NCBI GenBank assembly: GCA_014379405.1
Contig: JACMLU010000027.1
Location: forward strand, 62,001 to 126,000
Length of the DNA: 64,000 nt
Direction of reading: 5' to 3'
From: Flavobacterium sp.
GTDB taxonomy: Bacteria > Bacteroidota > Bacteroidia > Flavobacteriales > Flavobacteriaceae
This document shows positions 27,246 through 36,171 of the stretch, piece after piece (within the stretch, counting starts at the first letter, position 1; each line of letters begins with the position of its first letter). The notes under the pieces were generated by a model. The model was not told the DNA's origin. It did no database searches and saw nothing but the letters and a program-made list of their open reading frames with translations. Made by a program: the position numbers and the translations under genes.

Positions 27246-27268
27246 TTCATCATCATTCTTTAGAACCT

Positions 27269-28114
27269 ATGTTTGAAATATTTTCAACAAGAGAAGTTGC
27301 AATTATAATATGGTCAACAATATTCGTTGTTGTGGCTATATTTATTGTAAAATTCAAACAACTTTTAGAACTTCTTAAATCATTTTTTGTTTATAAAATT
27401 CAACTTCCACTATGGTTTATGTTTATATACATAACGGTAATTACTACTTGTTTATATTTCCTGAAAATTTGGAATTTTGGTTTGCTAAAAGACACTATTA
27501 TCTGGTCAATAGCTTCTAGCACAATTTTATTTTTCAACATAAATAAAGCAAAGGATTTAACATATTTTAAACCTGTAATATTCGAAAATCTTAAGGCTAT
27601 AGTAATTTTAGAATTTGTATCCAACTTTTATACATTTAGCTTTACAACCGAAATGATAGTTATTCCTATAATGACATTTATTGGACTTCTTCAAATTGCT
27701 GCAGAATATTCTGCTAAAACAAAATCCGAACATTTGAAAGTCGCTAGCTGTTTGAAAACTTTTTTTAGTTTAGCTGGAATTTTAATCTTCACATATGTTA
27801 GCTATGAAACAATTAAATATTATAATTTGCTGTTGACTGTTCAAAATATAAAAAGTCTATTACTTCCATTTGTGTATACAATTTCTTTAATCCCATTTCT
27901 TTATTTACTAGCATTATATATGAATTATGAGATGCTTTTTATCCGTATACCTTATCTTGTAAAAGATAAAAAAAAGCAAAGGAAATTGAAAAGAAATATT
28001 CTACTAATTTCAAATTTAAATTTAAACAACCTAAATAAAATCAGTGTCAATTTGGATTGGTATTCAATAGAAAAACATGGCATTAAAAAAAGTTTAAAAA
28101 AGATTATAAAGTAA
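27269..28114 (+). CDS. Hypothetical multi-pass membrane protein (cassette gene)
   Basis: 281 aa with about six membrane segments (for example VAIIIWSTIFVVVAIFIV near the start; LPLWFMFIYITVITTCLYFL; MIVIPIMTFIGLLQIAA; FVYTISLIPFLYLLALY) and a basic C-terminal tail. No transporter signature seen. It is last in the plus-strand cassette run; a TAACAGC box (28125-28131) lies 11 bases after the stop. Could be a membrane effector; unproven. Confidence 0.7.
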   Translation: MFEIFSTREVAIIIWSTIFVVVAIFIVKFKQLLELLKSFFVYKIQLPLWFMFIYITVITTCLYFLKIWNFGLLKDTIIWSIASSTILFFNINKAKDLTYFKPVIFENLKAIVILEFVSNFYTFSFTTEMIVIPIMTFIGLLQIAAEYSAKTKSEHLKVASCLKTFFSLAGILIFTYVSYETIKYYNLLLTVQNIKSLLLPFVYTISLIPFLYLLALYMNYEMLFIRIPYLVKDKKKQRKLKRNILLISNLNLNNLNKISVNLDWYSIEKHGIKKSLKKIIK

Positions 28115-28331
28115 AACCTACCTATAACAGCTAACCCTCTAGCGCAAACTTCCCGCTCGTGCCCGCAACAATAAGACATAAGGTAAACACACACAAAAAA
28201 AGCCATAAGAAAATAATTCCTGTAGCTTTTTTATAAAATTGAAATTACTAATCTTTGCGGCACAGATTGCTAATACACGCTATCGGGGGTTAGAATTACT
28301 AGCTCTTGTTTCAAAATAAACTTTATTTTAA

Positions 28332-29486
28332 TTAATCAATTTGCCCATTTTTAATAAGATAATTGATTGTTTTTGTTACTATTTTATTTGACAAACCAAG
28401 TTCTTCTGCAATAATTTTATGTATTCCTGTTTGCCACGGTTGCTCAGGAAGCCTCTCTTTTATAAGTAAAATGGTTTTATAATCTAATCTTTTTTTTGGT
28501 GTTGGTATTACTGAATTTTCTTTTTCACTTAAATATTCAACTCTTATTTTTCCCCTATCAACTTCTTTCTTTAGGATTGTTCCATAACTAGAAATTTGGA
28601 CTGCACTTCCTGAGATGGCAATTTTAAATTTTTTATCACTTTCCTTAATGCGGCTGTCTAAAATATTTGTAAACATACACAATTGATCTCCTGCCCAAAA
28701 TTCATAATTGCCATCAAAAATATTAGGTTGGCCTTTTATTATTTCAACTATTATTAAACTTTTGGATTCTGGTTTAATTTTGGTTTTACTTATTGAAAAA
28801 TTGGCTTGTAATCTTTTCTTTAAATTATCATTCACAATTTCAGCAAAATTTTTAAAATCTTCGAAACAGTTTGTTAAATATGATTCATCAACAGAAATTC
28901 GACTTGATGCGCAATTGTATTTGTCTCTATATTGCTGGTCGGTTTTTCCTAATCTATGTACTAAAAGATGTCTTCTTTGATGATATTCTTCCATTTTTTT
29001 CTTTCCGGGAGAAATCTCTGCTAGATTAATTTGAAAATGTTCTTTGTAATATTTAATTATCTCATTGAATCCACCACTACTAAGTTTTCTAGTTTCTTTA
29101 TTGATAATTTTATCAAATATATCAGCAGGTGATTTCATTGACAATAGTTCTGCTTGAGAAAACTCTGGTTTGGAATTTTGCCTTTTAAACGGTTCTTTTG
29201 TTTGTATAAAAACATCTCTTAACTGATCGACAAGATATACTTCTAAAGCAGACACAAAACGAACAAATGTAATTTCAAACAGATTCTTCTGATTTTCACT
29301 TATTCCAGAGCCTTTAATTTTATAATAACTAGGTGGTTTTTCTGTAAATCCTAACTCAGCCATACTTTCCTTTTCTTTTCTACATTTGAAAAGCAAATAA
29401 TCCGTTTGCTCGTAAGAATAGAGGGTGGCTTTATAAAATCTGACAAGAACATGTAATTCTCGATTGAATTGTAAGTAGGAACTCAT
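28332..29486 (-). CDS. HEPN-like protein with C-terminal winged-helix segment
   Basis: 384 aa. Residues ~60-200 are all helical and contain R172-x4-H177 (in HQRRHLLVHRLG), the active-site pattern of HEPN ribonucleases of the RiboL-PSP/abortive type. Residues ~330-384 (YKTILLIKERLPEQPWQTGIHKIIAEELGLSNKIVTKTINYLIKNGQ) look like a winged helix. HEPN proteins often act as toxins or antiphage RNases. There is no partner antitoxin next to it; the neighbour at 29670 shares the strand but lies 184 bases away. Confidence 0.65.
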   Translation of the reverse strand: MSSYLQFNRELHVLVRFYKATLYSYEQTDYLLFKCRKEKESMAELGFTEKPPSYYKIKGSGISENQKNLFEITFVRFVSALEVYLVDQLRDVFIQTKEPFKRQNSKPEFSQAELLSMKSPADIFDKIINKETRKLSSGGFNEIIKYYKEHFQINLAEISPGKKKMEEYHQRRHLLVHRLGKTDQQYRDKYNCASSRISVDESYLTNCFEDFKNFAEIVNDNLKKRLQANFSISKTKIKPESKSLIIVEIIKGQPNIFDGNYEFWAGDQLCMFTNILDSRIKESDKKFKIAISGSAVQISSYGTILKKEVDRGKIRVEYLSEKENSVIPTPKKRLDYKTILLIKERLPEQPWQTGIHKIIAEELGLSNKIVTKTINYLIKNGQID

Positions 29487-29669
29487 ATATTATATTTTTA
29501 CTGGCTAAAAATAACAAAAATAACTTTATGCCTTTTAGTTCATCCATTAACATCTTCTAATCTCTGTATTGTAAAATTGATTTTATACTACCTATCATCA
29601 AAATAGAGACCTCTAATGGTACATAATTCGAAACTTTTACTAATGCAATATTGTAAAGGGGAAGCTCTA

Positions 29670-31214
29670 TTACATTTTTAATAAAATGTGATAGATGGTA
29701 ACACTCACTTTTTCACAGCTGTGAACTGTTTTTAAGATCCTTTGATTTGCATAATTTGGTTCTAAGTTTTCGAAACTTTGTTTAAGATTCTGAAATTTTA
29801 CTTCATCATTTATAAACGAAACATATTTTTCGTAAAATTCTGGAAAAGTATCATTTGCGATGTCGCAATACGAAATAAGAAATTTCGTTTTTAACCCTTT
29901 ACTATCATAATTTATTTCAAGTTTACTTATGTGATCTTGAATATATTTTTTGTTTAAATATTTTAAATTCAACGCTTCAACAATAGACTCTATCCTTTTG
30001 CCGTTTATTACAATTCCATCAATTGATCCTGGCTTAATTCCGGTTGCAGAAACTCCTATCTGTGATTGATCTTTAGTGTGATAGTTAATTTCCAGTAGAT
30101 CTAAAATTTGTTTAGTTCTAGTATTTTCATCTGCTTTCCAAAAGATTTTATTTTCTTGCATTTTACTACACGCATAGAGTATATCTAAATATAAATTATT
30201 TTTTTTATTTTCAATTGCTGTTAAAGTCGGTTCAAGTTCCTTTATAAATTCAATCTCATCAGAAAACCAGCTTTTCAAAATATTTCTGTAACGACTATTT
30301 GGTTCCTTAATGTTATTCTGATATCCTTCTTTTAACTTTAGGTTCCTTTTGTGGAGAATAATTTCCAATTTATAATTTTCTAAATCATTTAATTTCCCTT
30401 CCTCATATAATTTTAATGAGTTAATTTCAGTGACAATTTGATTAGTTAAATCGCAAAGTAATTTTATAAGATTACTTTTTGTTTTAGGAGATGCAATGGC
30501 CAATCCTGAATATTTGTTATATCTAGTTTTCTCAATTATTGGAAGTGTTTTTGAAAATTTTTCTTTAAGTCCTTTGAATATACTAATCTCAAATGGAAAT
30601 GTCTTAAACCATTTATCATATATTGATAAAAGAACATTAAAATCGGTATTTTGCTTTTTTTCGCTTGTACTTAAATAGTAGCTATTAACATGATCCAGAA
30701 TTATTTGCTTCTTTTTTTCGTGTTTTCTTTCATCCAAGCCTTTCAATAGTTCTTTTACACGATTAAGATAAGACCCCAAAAATAAAGGTTCTCCATGATC
30801 TACAGGAAAACTTCCAAACGTATCAATAACATGGCTTAAATAATCTGTAATTTCTTCTTCCCACTCTGGTTCATCAATGAATTTTTGTATAAAGTCCCAA
30901 GTAAAATAGATTTTTTCCGCAGTTAATTTTGCAACGTCATTAAAGTCGTTTTTATTGAACCATTTTTCATTGATTAAGCTTTTGTGAAAATCACAGCAAA
31001 AAGGAAAATTTTTAAGTCTGCTTTCAAGTCCTTTTAAATCAATTTGATGGTTTTTTTTGCAAGACTTGCAATTTTTTAAATTATGCTTTTCATTTTCGAT
31101 TCTTTGGAAATCAGTTGGTCGCGAGAAGGAGCTTCCAGTAAAATAGTACATTGTGGAGTCACAAATTGAAATTTCCTCTATTTTATCGACAAAAAAAATA
31201 CTATTATGTAACAT
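29670..31214 (-). CDS. Uncharacterised protein with zinc-like cysteines and a possible nuclease core
   Basis: 514 aa. The N-terminal third has a C-x2-C (CKSCKKNH) and a later CC-x2-H (FCCDFHKS), fitting a treble-clef zinc site. The C-terminal third (roughly residues 370-470) reads like a PD-(D/E)XK core: a helix with Glu (DENTRTKQILDLLE), PGSIDGIVI with an Asp, and ESIVEALNLKYL, where the usual Lys is displaced. The middle is helical. No family recognised. It sits in the accessory region beside a HEPN-like gene and an XRE regulator, so a defence role is conceivable but unproven. Confidence 0.6.
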   Translation of the reverse strand: MLHNSIFFVDKIEEISICDSTMYYFTGSSFSRPTDFQRIENEKHNLKNCKSCKKNHQIDLKGLESRLKNFPFCCDFHKSLINEKWFNKNDFNDVAKLTAEKIYFTWDFIQKFIDEPEWEEEITDYLSHVIDTFGSFPVDHGEPLFLGSYLNRVKELLKGLDERKHEKKKQIILDHVNSYYLSTSEKKQNTDFNVLLSIYDKWFKTFPFEISIFKGLKEKFSKTLPIIEKTRYNKYSGLAIASPKTKSNLIKLLCDLTNQIVTEINSLKLYEEGKLNDLENYKLEIILHKRNLKLKEGYQNNIKEPNSRYRNILKSWFSDEIEFIKELEPTLTAIENKKNNLYLDILYACSKMQENKIFWKADENTRTKQILDLLEINYHTKDQSQIGVSATGIKPGSIDGIVINGKRIESIVEALNLKYLNKKYIQDHISKLEINYDSKGLKTKFLISYCDIANDTFPEFYEKYVSFINDEVKFQNLKQSFENLEPNYANQRILKTVHSCEKVSVTIYHILLKM

Positions 31215-31342
31215 GTTTGCTTGTTTATATTCTTAATTATCTATTAAAATTTTACAGATATTTGATTTGAGAAAATATATTTTATGCTAAGATATGAGAT
31301 TTTGTATAAAATGGTTTTAGCAGCAATAATTCAGGTTATTAT

Positions 31343-31594
31343 TTAAATACTTAATAAAGTTATTGTATCAGTTAAATTATGGATAGAAATATAATCTAAT
31401 ATAAAATCTTCTGCCTCTTTTTTGTGGGCTGGTGAAGAAGAAAATGAGTTGTAATAAAAATCTTCATTTTCGTCAGCAATATGAATAATCTCTGTGTAGC
31501 CTTTAGTAATCAAACAGCCTTTCAGTTTCAATACTTTAAGCTCATTACTATTGTCAATTTCCTTTTTCACTCGAATCTTTATAGTTTTATCCAT
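31343..31594 (-). CDS. Small hypothetical protein
   Basis: 83 aa from ATG 31594. A beta strand-rich start (KTIKIRVKKEIDNSNELKVLKLKGCLITKGYTEIIHI), then an acidic stretch and a helical end. It lies between the XRE regulator and the 514-aa protein on the same strand. No domain recognised. Confidence 0.6.
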   Translation of the reverse strand: MDKTIKIRVKKEIDNSNELKVLKLKGCLITKGYTEIIHIADENEDFYYNSFSSSPAHKKEAEDFILDYISIHNLTDTITLLSI

Positions 31595-31645
31595 TGTGTT
31601 ATTTTTTTGTTCTGTTATGCAGTAAAATAAATAATATATGAAAAC

Positions 31646-31669
31646 AAAAAAGAGACTTAAAGTCTCTTT
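31646..31669 (-). terminator. Terminator after the XRE gene
   Basis: AAAGAGACTT/AAGTCTCTTT hairpin; on the minus strand it is followed by a T run. It lies 29 bases past the XRE stop and separates it from the small gene at 31343. Confidence 0.75.
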
Positions 31670-31697
31670 GTGGAATTAATATATCTTTTATAAATGA

Positions 31698-32102
31698 TTA
31701 TTTATTGATTAGTTTCTCAAGCCTTGCCATCATTTCATCTTTTTCCTTCAACATACGCTCGTATAACGCAATTTTTTCTTCGTGCATCTTTAGCACTTGC
31801 TCTATAGGATTAAAAGTAGGATTATCATTTCTCTGATATCCAATACCATTATTACCAAAAGTATTTGCAATTACATTCACCGCCTGCTCTTCATCAAAGT
31901 TCTCAAACGCTTCAACGGGAATTTTCATTGCATCCGAGATTTGCCTAAGTATATCATCTTCAATGACATCTTTTTGCTCCAGCATAGAAATTTTCTTTTG
32001 ATTCCAGTCTTCTCCCAGATTATAAGCTAATGCCTCCTGCTTGATGCCTAGCATTTCTCTAAAACGTTTTACGTTTCTACCCTGATGTATTTTTTGTTCC
32101 AT
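31698..32102 (-). CDS. XRE-family HTH regulator with C-terminal coiled coil
   Basis: 134 aa from ATG 32102; the track start at 32114 is TTG. Residues ~8-65 are an XRE HTH (GRNVKRFREMLGIKQEALAYNLGEDWNQKKISMLEQ). The C-terminal third is a helix suited to dimerisation (VLKMHEEKIALYERMLKEKDEMMARLEKLI). Two TATCTTTG boxes upstream on the minus strand (32128-32135 and 32165-32172) give candidate promoters. Target genes unknown. Confidence 0.85.
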   Translation of the reverse strand: MEQKIHQGRNVKRFREMLGIKQEALAYNLGEDWNQKKISMLEQKDVIEDDILRQISDAMKIPVEAFENFDEEQAVNVIANTFGNNGIGYQRNDNPTFNPIEQVLKMHEEKIALYERMLKEKDEMMARLEKLINK

Positions 32103-32387
32103 AACGAGTGTCAATTTTCTAATGGCTCAAAGATAAAGCCATTTCAATTAAAAAGTCTGAGTTTCAAAGATAAAAAAAATATCGGGTAAAATATCCATTT
32201 TGTCAGATAATTTATCCAGTAACGGAATAGAATATCCCTTTACACATTCCCAACTTTACGAAGTTAAACCGTATTGATTTAGGGTATAAAATCAGTTTGT
32301 AATCATGCTGTCTCGTCTCCCTCTCCTTTGGAGAGGGCTGGGGTGAGGTTTCAATACTCCTTTTCAAAACTTCAAAAACACGACATT

Positions 32388-34004
32388 ATGAAAACTTCAG
32401 AAAAACTTTCATTTCCAAAACTCGAAAACGAGTTCTTGGAAAATATCCTTCGTCAGTTGGTCAATCAGTACACTATCATTCAGCTATTTTTTACCAATGA
32501 ACCCGCTCCCCTATTCTCACAACTTATAATCCATATCAAAAATAATGAGGAAGCGGAACAATTACAACAGAACAAATGGATAAAAAAAGTTAGAGATTGC
32601 CACCAGGTCGAGGTCTGTTTGATCTATTCTGCAAGGCTTCACCATCGATTTGCAATGGGGCATCCATTTATGGAATGGTACTGCCGGCCTTCATCTCTAA
32701 TCTACCAAAATGCAGCCGCAGGAGATCCGCTCATCATCAAAAGAGATTGGAAGAAATACAAGAACAAATTCAATGCGTTTCAAGAGCGTTTTTATCACGA
32801 CCACGATCTTCAGAGGTCGCAAATCCAAAATCTCGTTGCAGAAGGGGCGGCAAACAGTGTTTTTACCTCCTATGCCAGACTAATGGAATACGATCTGGAA
32901 TACTTGGAAGAACTGTATTTAGGAAATAAGTCGGCTGCGCTAGGTTTAGAAGAAAGAATCAAGACGCTAACAGCATACATTCCTGAGATTCAAAAATACT
33001 TTGTAAAAAAGAGCCACAACAAATATTATCTATTGGATTTATTTGCAAAAGCAAAAGAAGCCGCGGCCGAGGAGGAGGAAATATACAAAAATGAAATGCA
33101 TCAAGCACTTGAAATTACCGAACAAAGTCTCTACCGCCTGATTGAAAAACGGCTGAACGAATTAAAAAAGCAGATTAAAAAGGCATCATTCGAAAAACAA
33201 GAAGTGGCAGGTCAAATAGAGGAAAAACCAACAGATCCAATGCTCGAATTGGCGATTGAAACCATAGTAAAGGCGATCGAAGCCGAACAGATTTACAAGT
33301 ATCATCAAATTACCTACGGTGAAAAAACAACCTATTACCTGATGATTATTGCTGACGGTGCAGGAAATGAAAAAGGAAAAGCTGTAACCCAATCCCTAAA
33401 AAGTAAAACAGGCGAGAAACAGGATTTTGTCATGTTATGCCACAGCCGCAATTGGATCCAAGCAAACCTTTATCAGTACCAGAGTTTCTTTGCCGGCATT
33501 ATACAGGACAAATACCAGATATATGCATCCAGCCCATACCACCCGGACTTGCATTGGGAAGTACCTCACAATCCGTACCACGCCGATCTGTATTTGTATT
33601 ATACCTCGGCCAAGAATACTGCTTTGCAATTTTTGGCAATAGCCCGCAACGAGAACGAAAACCACCAAGGATTAGAGTACCTTTTCGCATTATTTTTTCT
33701 GTCCTTTTGCAGGACGTATATTTTTATAAAAACCTACTACCTGCCAAATGATCTGTCAAGTCAGGCTTTATGGCAACTGTGCATTTACGCAGATCCCGCC
33801 ATCCGAAAACACAATCATTTAACCGAACAATTCTGGACGGATTTCTTTCCTTTTTTAGACAAACACAGGACACTCCATCAAAAGTGGTCAAATCTCAAAA
33901 AAAATGAGCTGGATCAAATGGTCGTCATTGCCGAGAAACTGCTAGATGAATTACACAATTTGGTCATTGAAGGCGGATTATTAAATGGGGAACAAGATAA
34001 ATAA
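32388..34004 (+). CDS. Uncharacterised soluble protein of 538 aa
   Basis: ATG 32388 is chosen; the extra 20 codons in the track come from a REP-like repeat (32318-32350). The N-terminal 110 residues (TIIQLFFTNEPAPLFSQLIIHI ... CLIYSARLHHRFAMGHPFMEWYC) have a strand-helix pattern like a minimal nucleotidyltransferase but without a clear GSx10DxD. The middle is helical (DLFAKAKEAAAEEEE...). The C-terminus holds a second helical region. No membrane segment. I cannot assign a family with confidence. Confidence 0.65.
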   Translation: MKTSEKLSFPKLENEFLENILRQLVNQYTIIQLFFTNEPAPLFSQLIIHIKNNEEAEQLQQNKWIKKVRDCHQVEVCLIYSARLHHRFAMGHPFMEWYCRPSSLIYQNAAAGDPLIIKRDWKKYKNKFNAFQERFYHDHDLQRSQIQNLVAEGAANSVFTSYARLMEYDLEYLEELYLGNKSAALGLEERIKTLTAYIPEIQKYFVKKSHNKYYLLDLFAKAKEAAAEEEEIYKNEMHQALEITEQSLYRLIEKRLNELKKQIKKASFEKQEVAGQIEEKPTDPMLELAIETIVKAIEAEQIYKYHQITYGEKTTYYLMIIADGAGNEKGKAVTQSLKSKTGEKQDFVMLCHSRNWIQANLYQYQSFFAGIIQDKYQIYASSPYHPDLHWEVPHNPYHADLYLYYTSAKNTALQFLAIARNENENHQGLEYLFALFFLSFCRTYIFIKTYYLPNDLSSQALWQLCIYADPAIRKHNHLTEQFWTDFFPFLDKHRTLHQKWSNLKKNELDQMVVIAEKLLDELHNLVIEGGLLNGEQDK

Positions 34005-34347
34005 ACGGTAATAACCCTTTATTTCTTGATGGTTTCAAAAGAAAAAATACCTCGGCTGGCGCGAGCTTCTAGCTCGTGCATCAAACTCTGTCTCGTCCTT
34101 CGTCTGTTCGATTTCTATTAAAAAATGCGACAGCTTTTTTTAATAAAATGTATCGAGAACCCTTCCACTAGGAGCTTCTCGATACCATTTTGAATAGTAA
34201 AGCTACCGCATTACTATTCAAAATCACTCGAAGAGACGGCTAATGTAGTTTAACTTAATGACATTGAGCGCGAGCTTCTAGCTCGTGCCCTCAATAACTT
34301 GAATCAATTTATCCCACCCCATTTGTAATACTATTAAAAAAGACACT
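34005..34347. other. Spacer with several palindromic repeats
   Basis: Contains GCGCGAGCTTCTAGCTCGTG twice (34059-34079 and 34268-34288), a GTATCGAGAA/TTCTCGATAC inverted repeat (34150-34185) and a perfect 14-base stem hairpin (34187-34224). No gene seen. Confidence 0.7.
34187..34224. repeat. Perfect 14-bp inverted repeat with 10-base loop
   Basis: ATTTTGAATAGTAA pairs exactly with TTACTATTCAAAAT. It has no T tail, so it is more like a structural REP-type element than a terminator. Confidence 0.75.
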
Positions 34348-34355
34348 TATATTTG
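34348..34355 (+). promoter_or_regulatory. -7 box for xseAB
   Basis: TATATTTG, 26 bases before the xseA start codon; matches TAnnTTTG. Confidence 0.6.
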
Positions 34356-34380
34356 ATGTAATCCAAAACTCAAAAACCGA

Positions 34381-35772
34381 ATGCCTGAAAAAAATACTGA
34401 CAAGACTATTTTTTCACTACTAGAGGTAACCAACAGCATCAAAAAAACGCTGGAGCAAAGATATACCAGTTCATTTTGGGTTAAAGCCGAAATGAACAAA
34501 CTCAATTATTACAGTAAAACAGGCCATTGCTTCCCGGAATTAGTGGAAAAATCAGAGGGCAAAGTAATAGCTCAAATGAAATCGATCCTGTGGCAAAGCG
34601 ATTACAACATTATAAACCGCAATTTTCTAAAAACACTCAAAGAGCCACTAAAGGATGGAATTAAAATTCTACTATTGGCAAAAATAACTTTCGATCCCAC
34701 ATTTGGCCTTTCCCTTCAAATACTGGACATAGACCCCCAATACACTTTAGGAGATTTAGAAAAAGAAAAACTCGATACTATAAAAAAACTGCAGCTCGAG
34801 GGCATCTACGATAAAAACAAAAAAGTAGAACTCCCACTTCTGCCACAAAGAATCGCAATTATATCAGTAGAAACCAGCAAAGGATATGGTGACTTTTTAA
34901 ATGTAATTGATAATAATGCTTGGAATTACAAGTTTTTTCATTTCTTGTTTCCATCAGTATTACAAGGAGAAAAAGCCGTTCATAGCATCATTGCCCAATT
35001 AGAAAGAATCAAAAAAGTGCAGCACCATTTCGATGTCGTGGCCATCATCAGGGGTGGCGGTGGAGACATTGGCCTATCTTGCTACAACAACTATGAATTG
35101 GCCAAAGAGATTGCCCTATTCCCAATACCAGTAATAACCGGAATTGGCCACGTCACAAATGAAACAGTATGCGAAATGATTTCGCACACCAACGCAATCA
35201 CCCCGACCAAATTAGCCGAATTCCTAATTCAAAAATTCCATAATTTTTCAGTTCCAATCCAAAGAGCCAAAGATAAATTAGTAGATAAATCCAGAAGAAT
35301 ACTAACGGAAGAAAATACTAAACTCCAATCAGAACTAAAGTTATTTCGCTCCTTTACTGAAAATATGCTAAACAAAAATGAAAATAAAATCAAGAATGCC
35401 ATTTATTCAATCCAACATCAAGCACAATTTATAATCAAAAACAACAATAGCAACTTAAATTCATTCAAGGAAAAAACTCGTTTGGCAACAATTTTCAACC
35501 TAAGCCAACTCAAAGTTTCGATAAACAATTACCAAGAAAAAATTAGAATTCAATCAAAACTCCAACTGAAAACTTCCTGGCTAGCCATCGAAAACATAGA
35601 TAAAAATATAACCATTCTAAATCCCATAAACATTTTAAAAAGAGGTTTCAGCATCACCTATTTAAATGGAAAATCTATAAGAGACACATCTCAACTAACT
35701 GAAGGAGAAAAAATAAACACCGTGTTATATAATGGGACAATAGACAGCACAATAACAAAAATCAAAAAATAA
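34381..35772 (+). CDS. xseA: Exodeoxyribonuclease VII large subunit
   Basis: 463 aa. An N-terminal OB-fold (residues ~10-110, SSFWVKAEMNKLNYYSKTGHCFPELVEK) is followed by the XseA catalytic core with the conserved RIAIISVETSKGYGDF, VAIIRGGGGDIGLSCYNN and TGIGHVTNETVCEMI boxes. A long coiled coil and a C-terminal segment (NPINILKRGFSITYLNG) complete it. With the small subunit it degrades single-stranded DNA to oligonucleotides, working in repair. The small-subunit gene follows one base after the stop. Length and motifs are normal. Confidence 0.96.
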   Translation: MPEKNTDKTIFSLLEVTNSIKKTLEQRYTSSFWVKAEMNKLNYYSKTGHCFPELVEKSEGKVIAQMKSILWQSDYNIINRNFLKTLKEPLKDGIKILLLAKITFDPTFGLSLQILDIDPQYTLGDLEKEKLDTIKKLQLEGIYDKNKKVELPLLPQRIAIISVETSKGYGDFLNVIDNNAWNYKFFHFLFPSVLQGEKAVHSIIAQLERIKKVQHHFDVVAIIRGGGGDIGLSCYNNYELAKEIALFPIPVITGIGHVTNETVCEMISHTNAITPTKLAEFLIQKFHNFSVPIQRAKDKLVDKSRRILTEENTKLQSELKLFRSFTENMLNKNENKIKNAIYSIQHQAQFIIKNNNSNLNSFKEKTRLATIFNLSQLKVSINNYQEKIRIQSKLQLKTSWLAIENIDKNITILNPINILKRGFSITYLNGKSIRDTSQLTEGEKINTVLYNGTIDSTITKIKK

Positions 35773-35773
35773 A

Positions 35774-35971
35774 ATGGAAGAAAAATTCAACTATACAAAA
35801 GCTTTCGAAGAATTACAAGCTATTGTAACCGAAATAGAACAAGGTGAAATCTCTGTAGACGAACTATCCGAAAAAGTAAAAAGAGCCACCGAACTAATCC
35901 AAAAGTGCAAACTAAAATTAACCACCACCGAAGAGGATGTAAATGCCATCTTAAAAGAACTCGAAAATTAA
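35774..35971 (+). CDS. xseB: Exodeoxyribonuclease VII small subunit
   Basis: 65 aa, typical size. FNYTKAFEELQAIVTEIEQGEISVDELSEKVKRATELIQKCKLKL is the diagnostic helical hairpin. It begins one base after the xseA stop, so the two are translationally coupled. It partners xseA at high subunit ratio. Confidence 0.95.
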   Translation: MEEKFNYTKAFEELQAIVTEIEQGEISVDELSEKVKRATELIQKCKLKLTTTEEDVNAILKELEN

Positions 35972-36171
35972 CTATATCTAAACTGTAATGCACCTACTAT
36001 TCATGATAAAATAATAAGTTTTATTTCGCCGATTTACAAATTAAGTAAAAGGAATCGTTTATTGTCGTATAAATAAATTTAGAAATCCTTTTGTTTATAA
36101 GCTTTCATTAGTGATTTAGGAAAAGCAAAATACGACATTATATCAGTCTCACTACTTAGCTACCATTTTAA

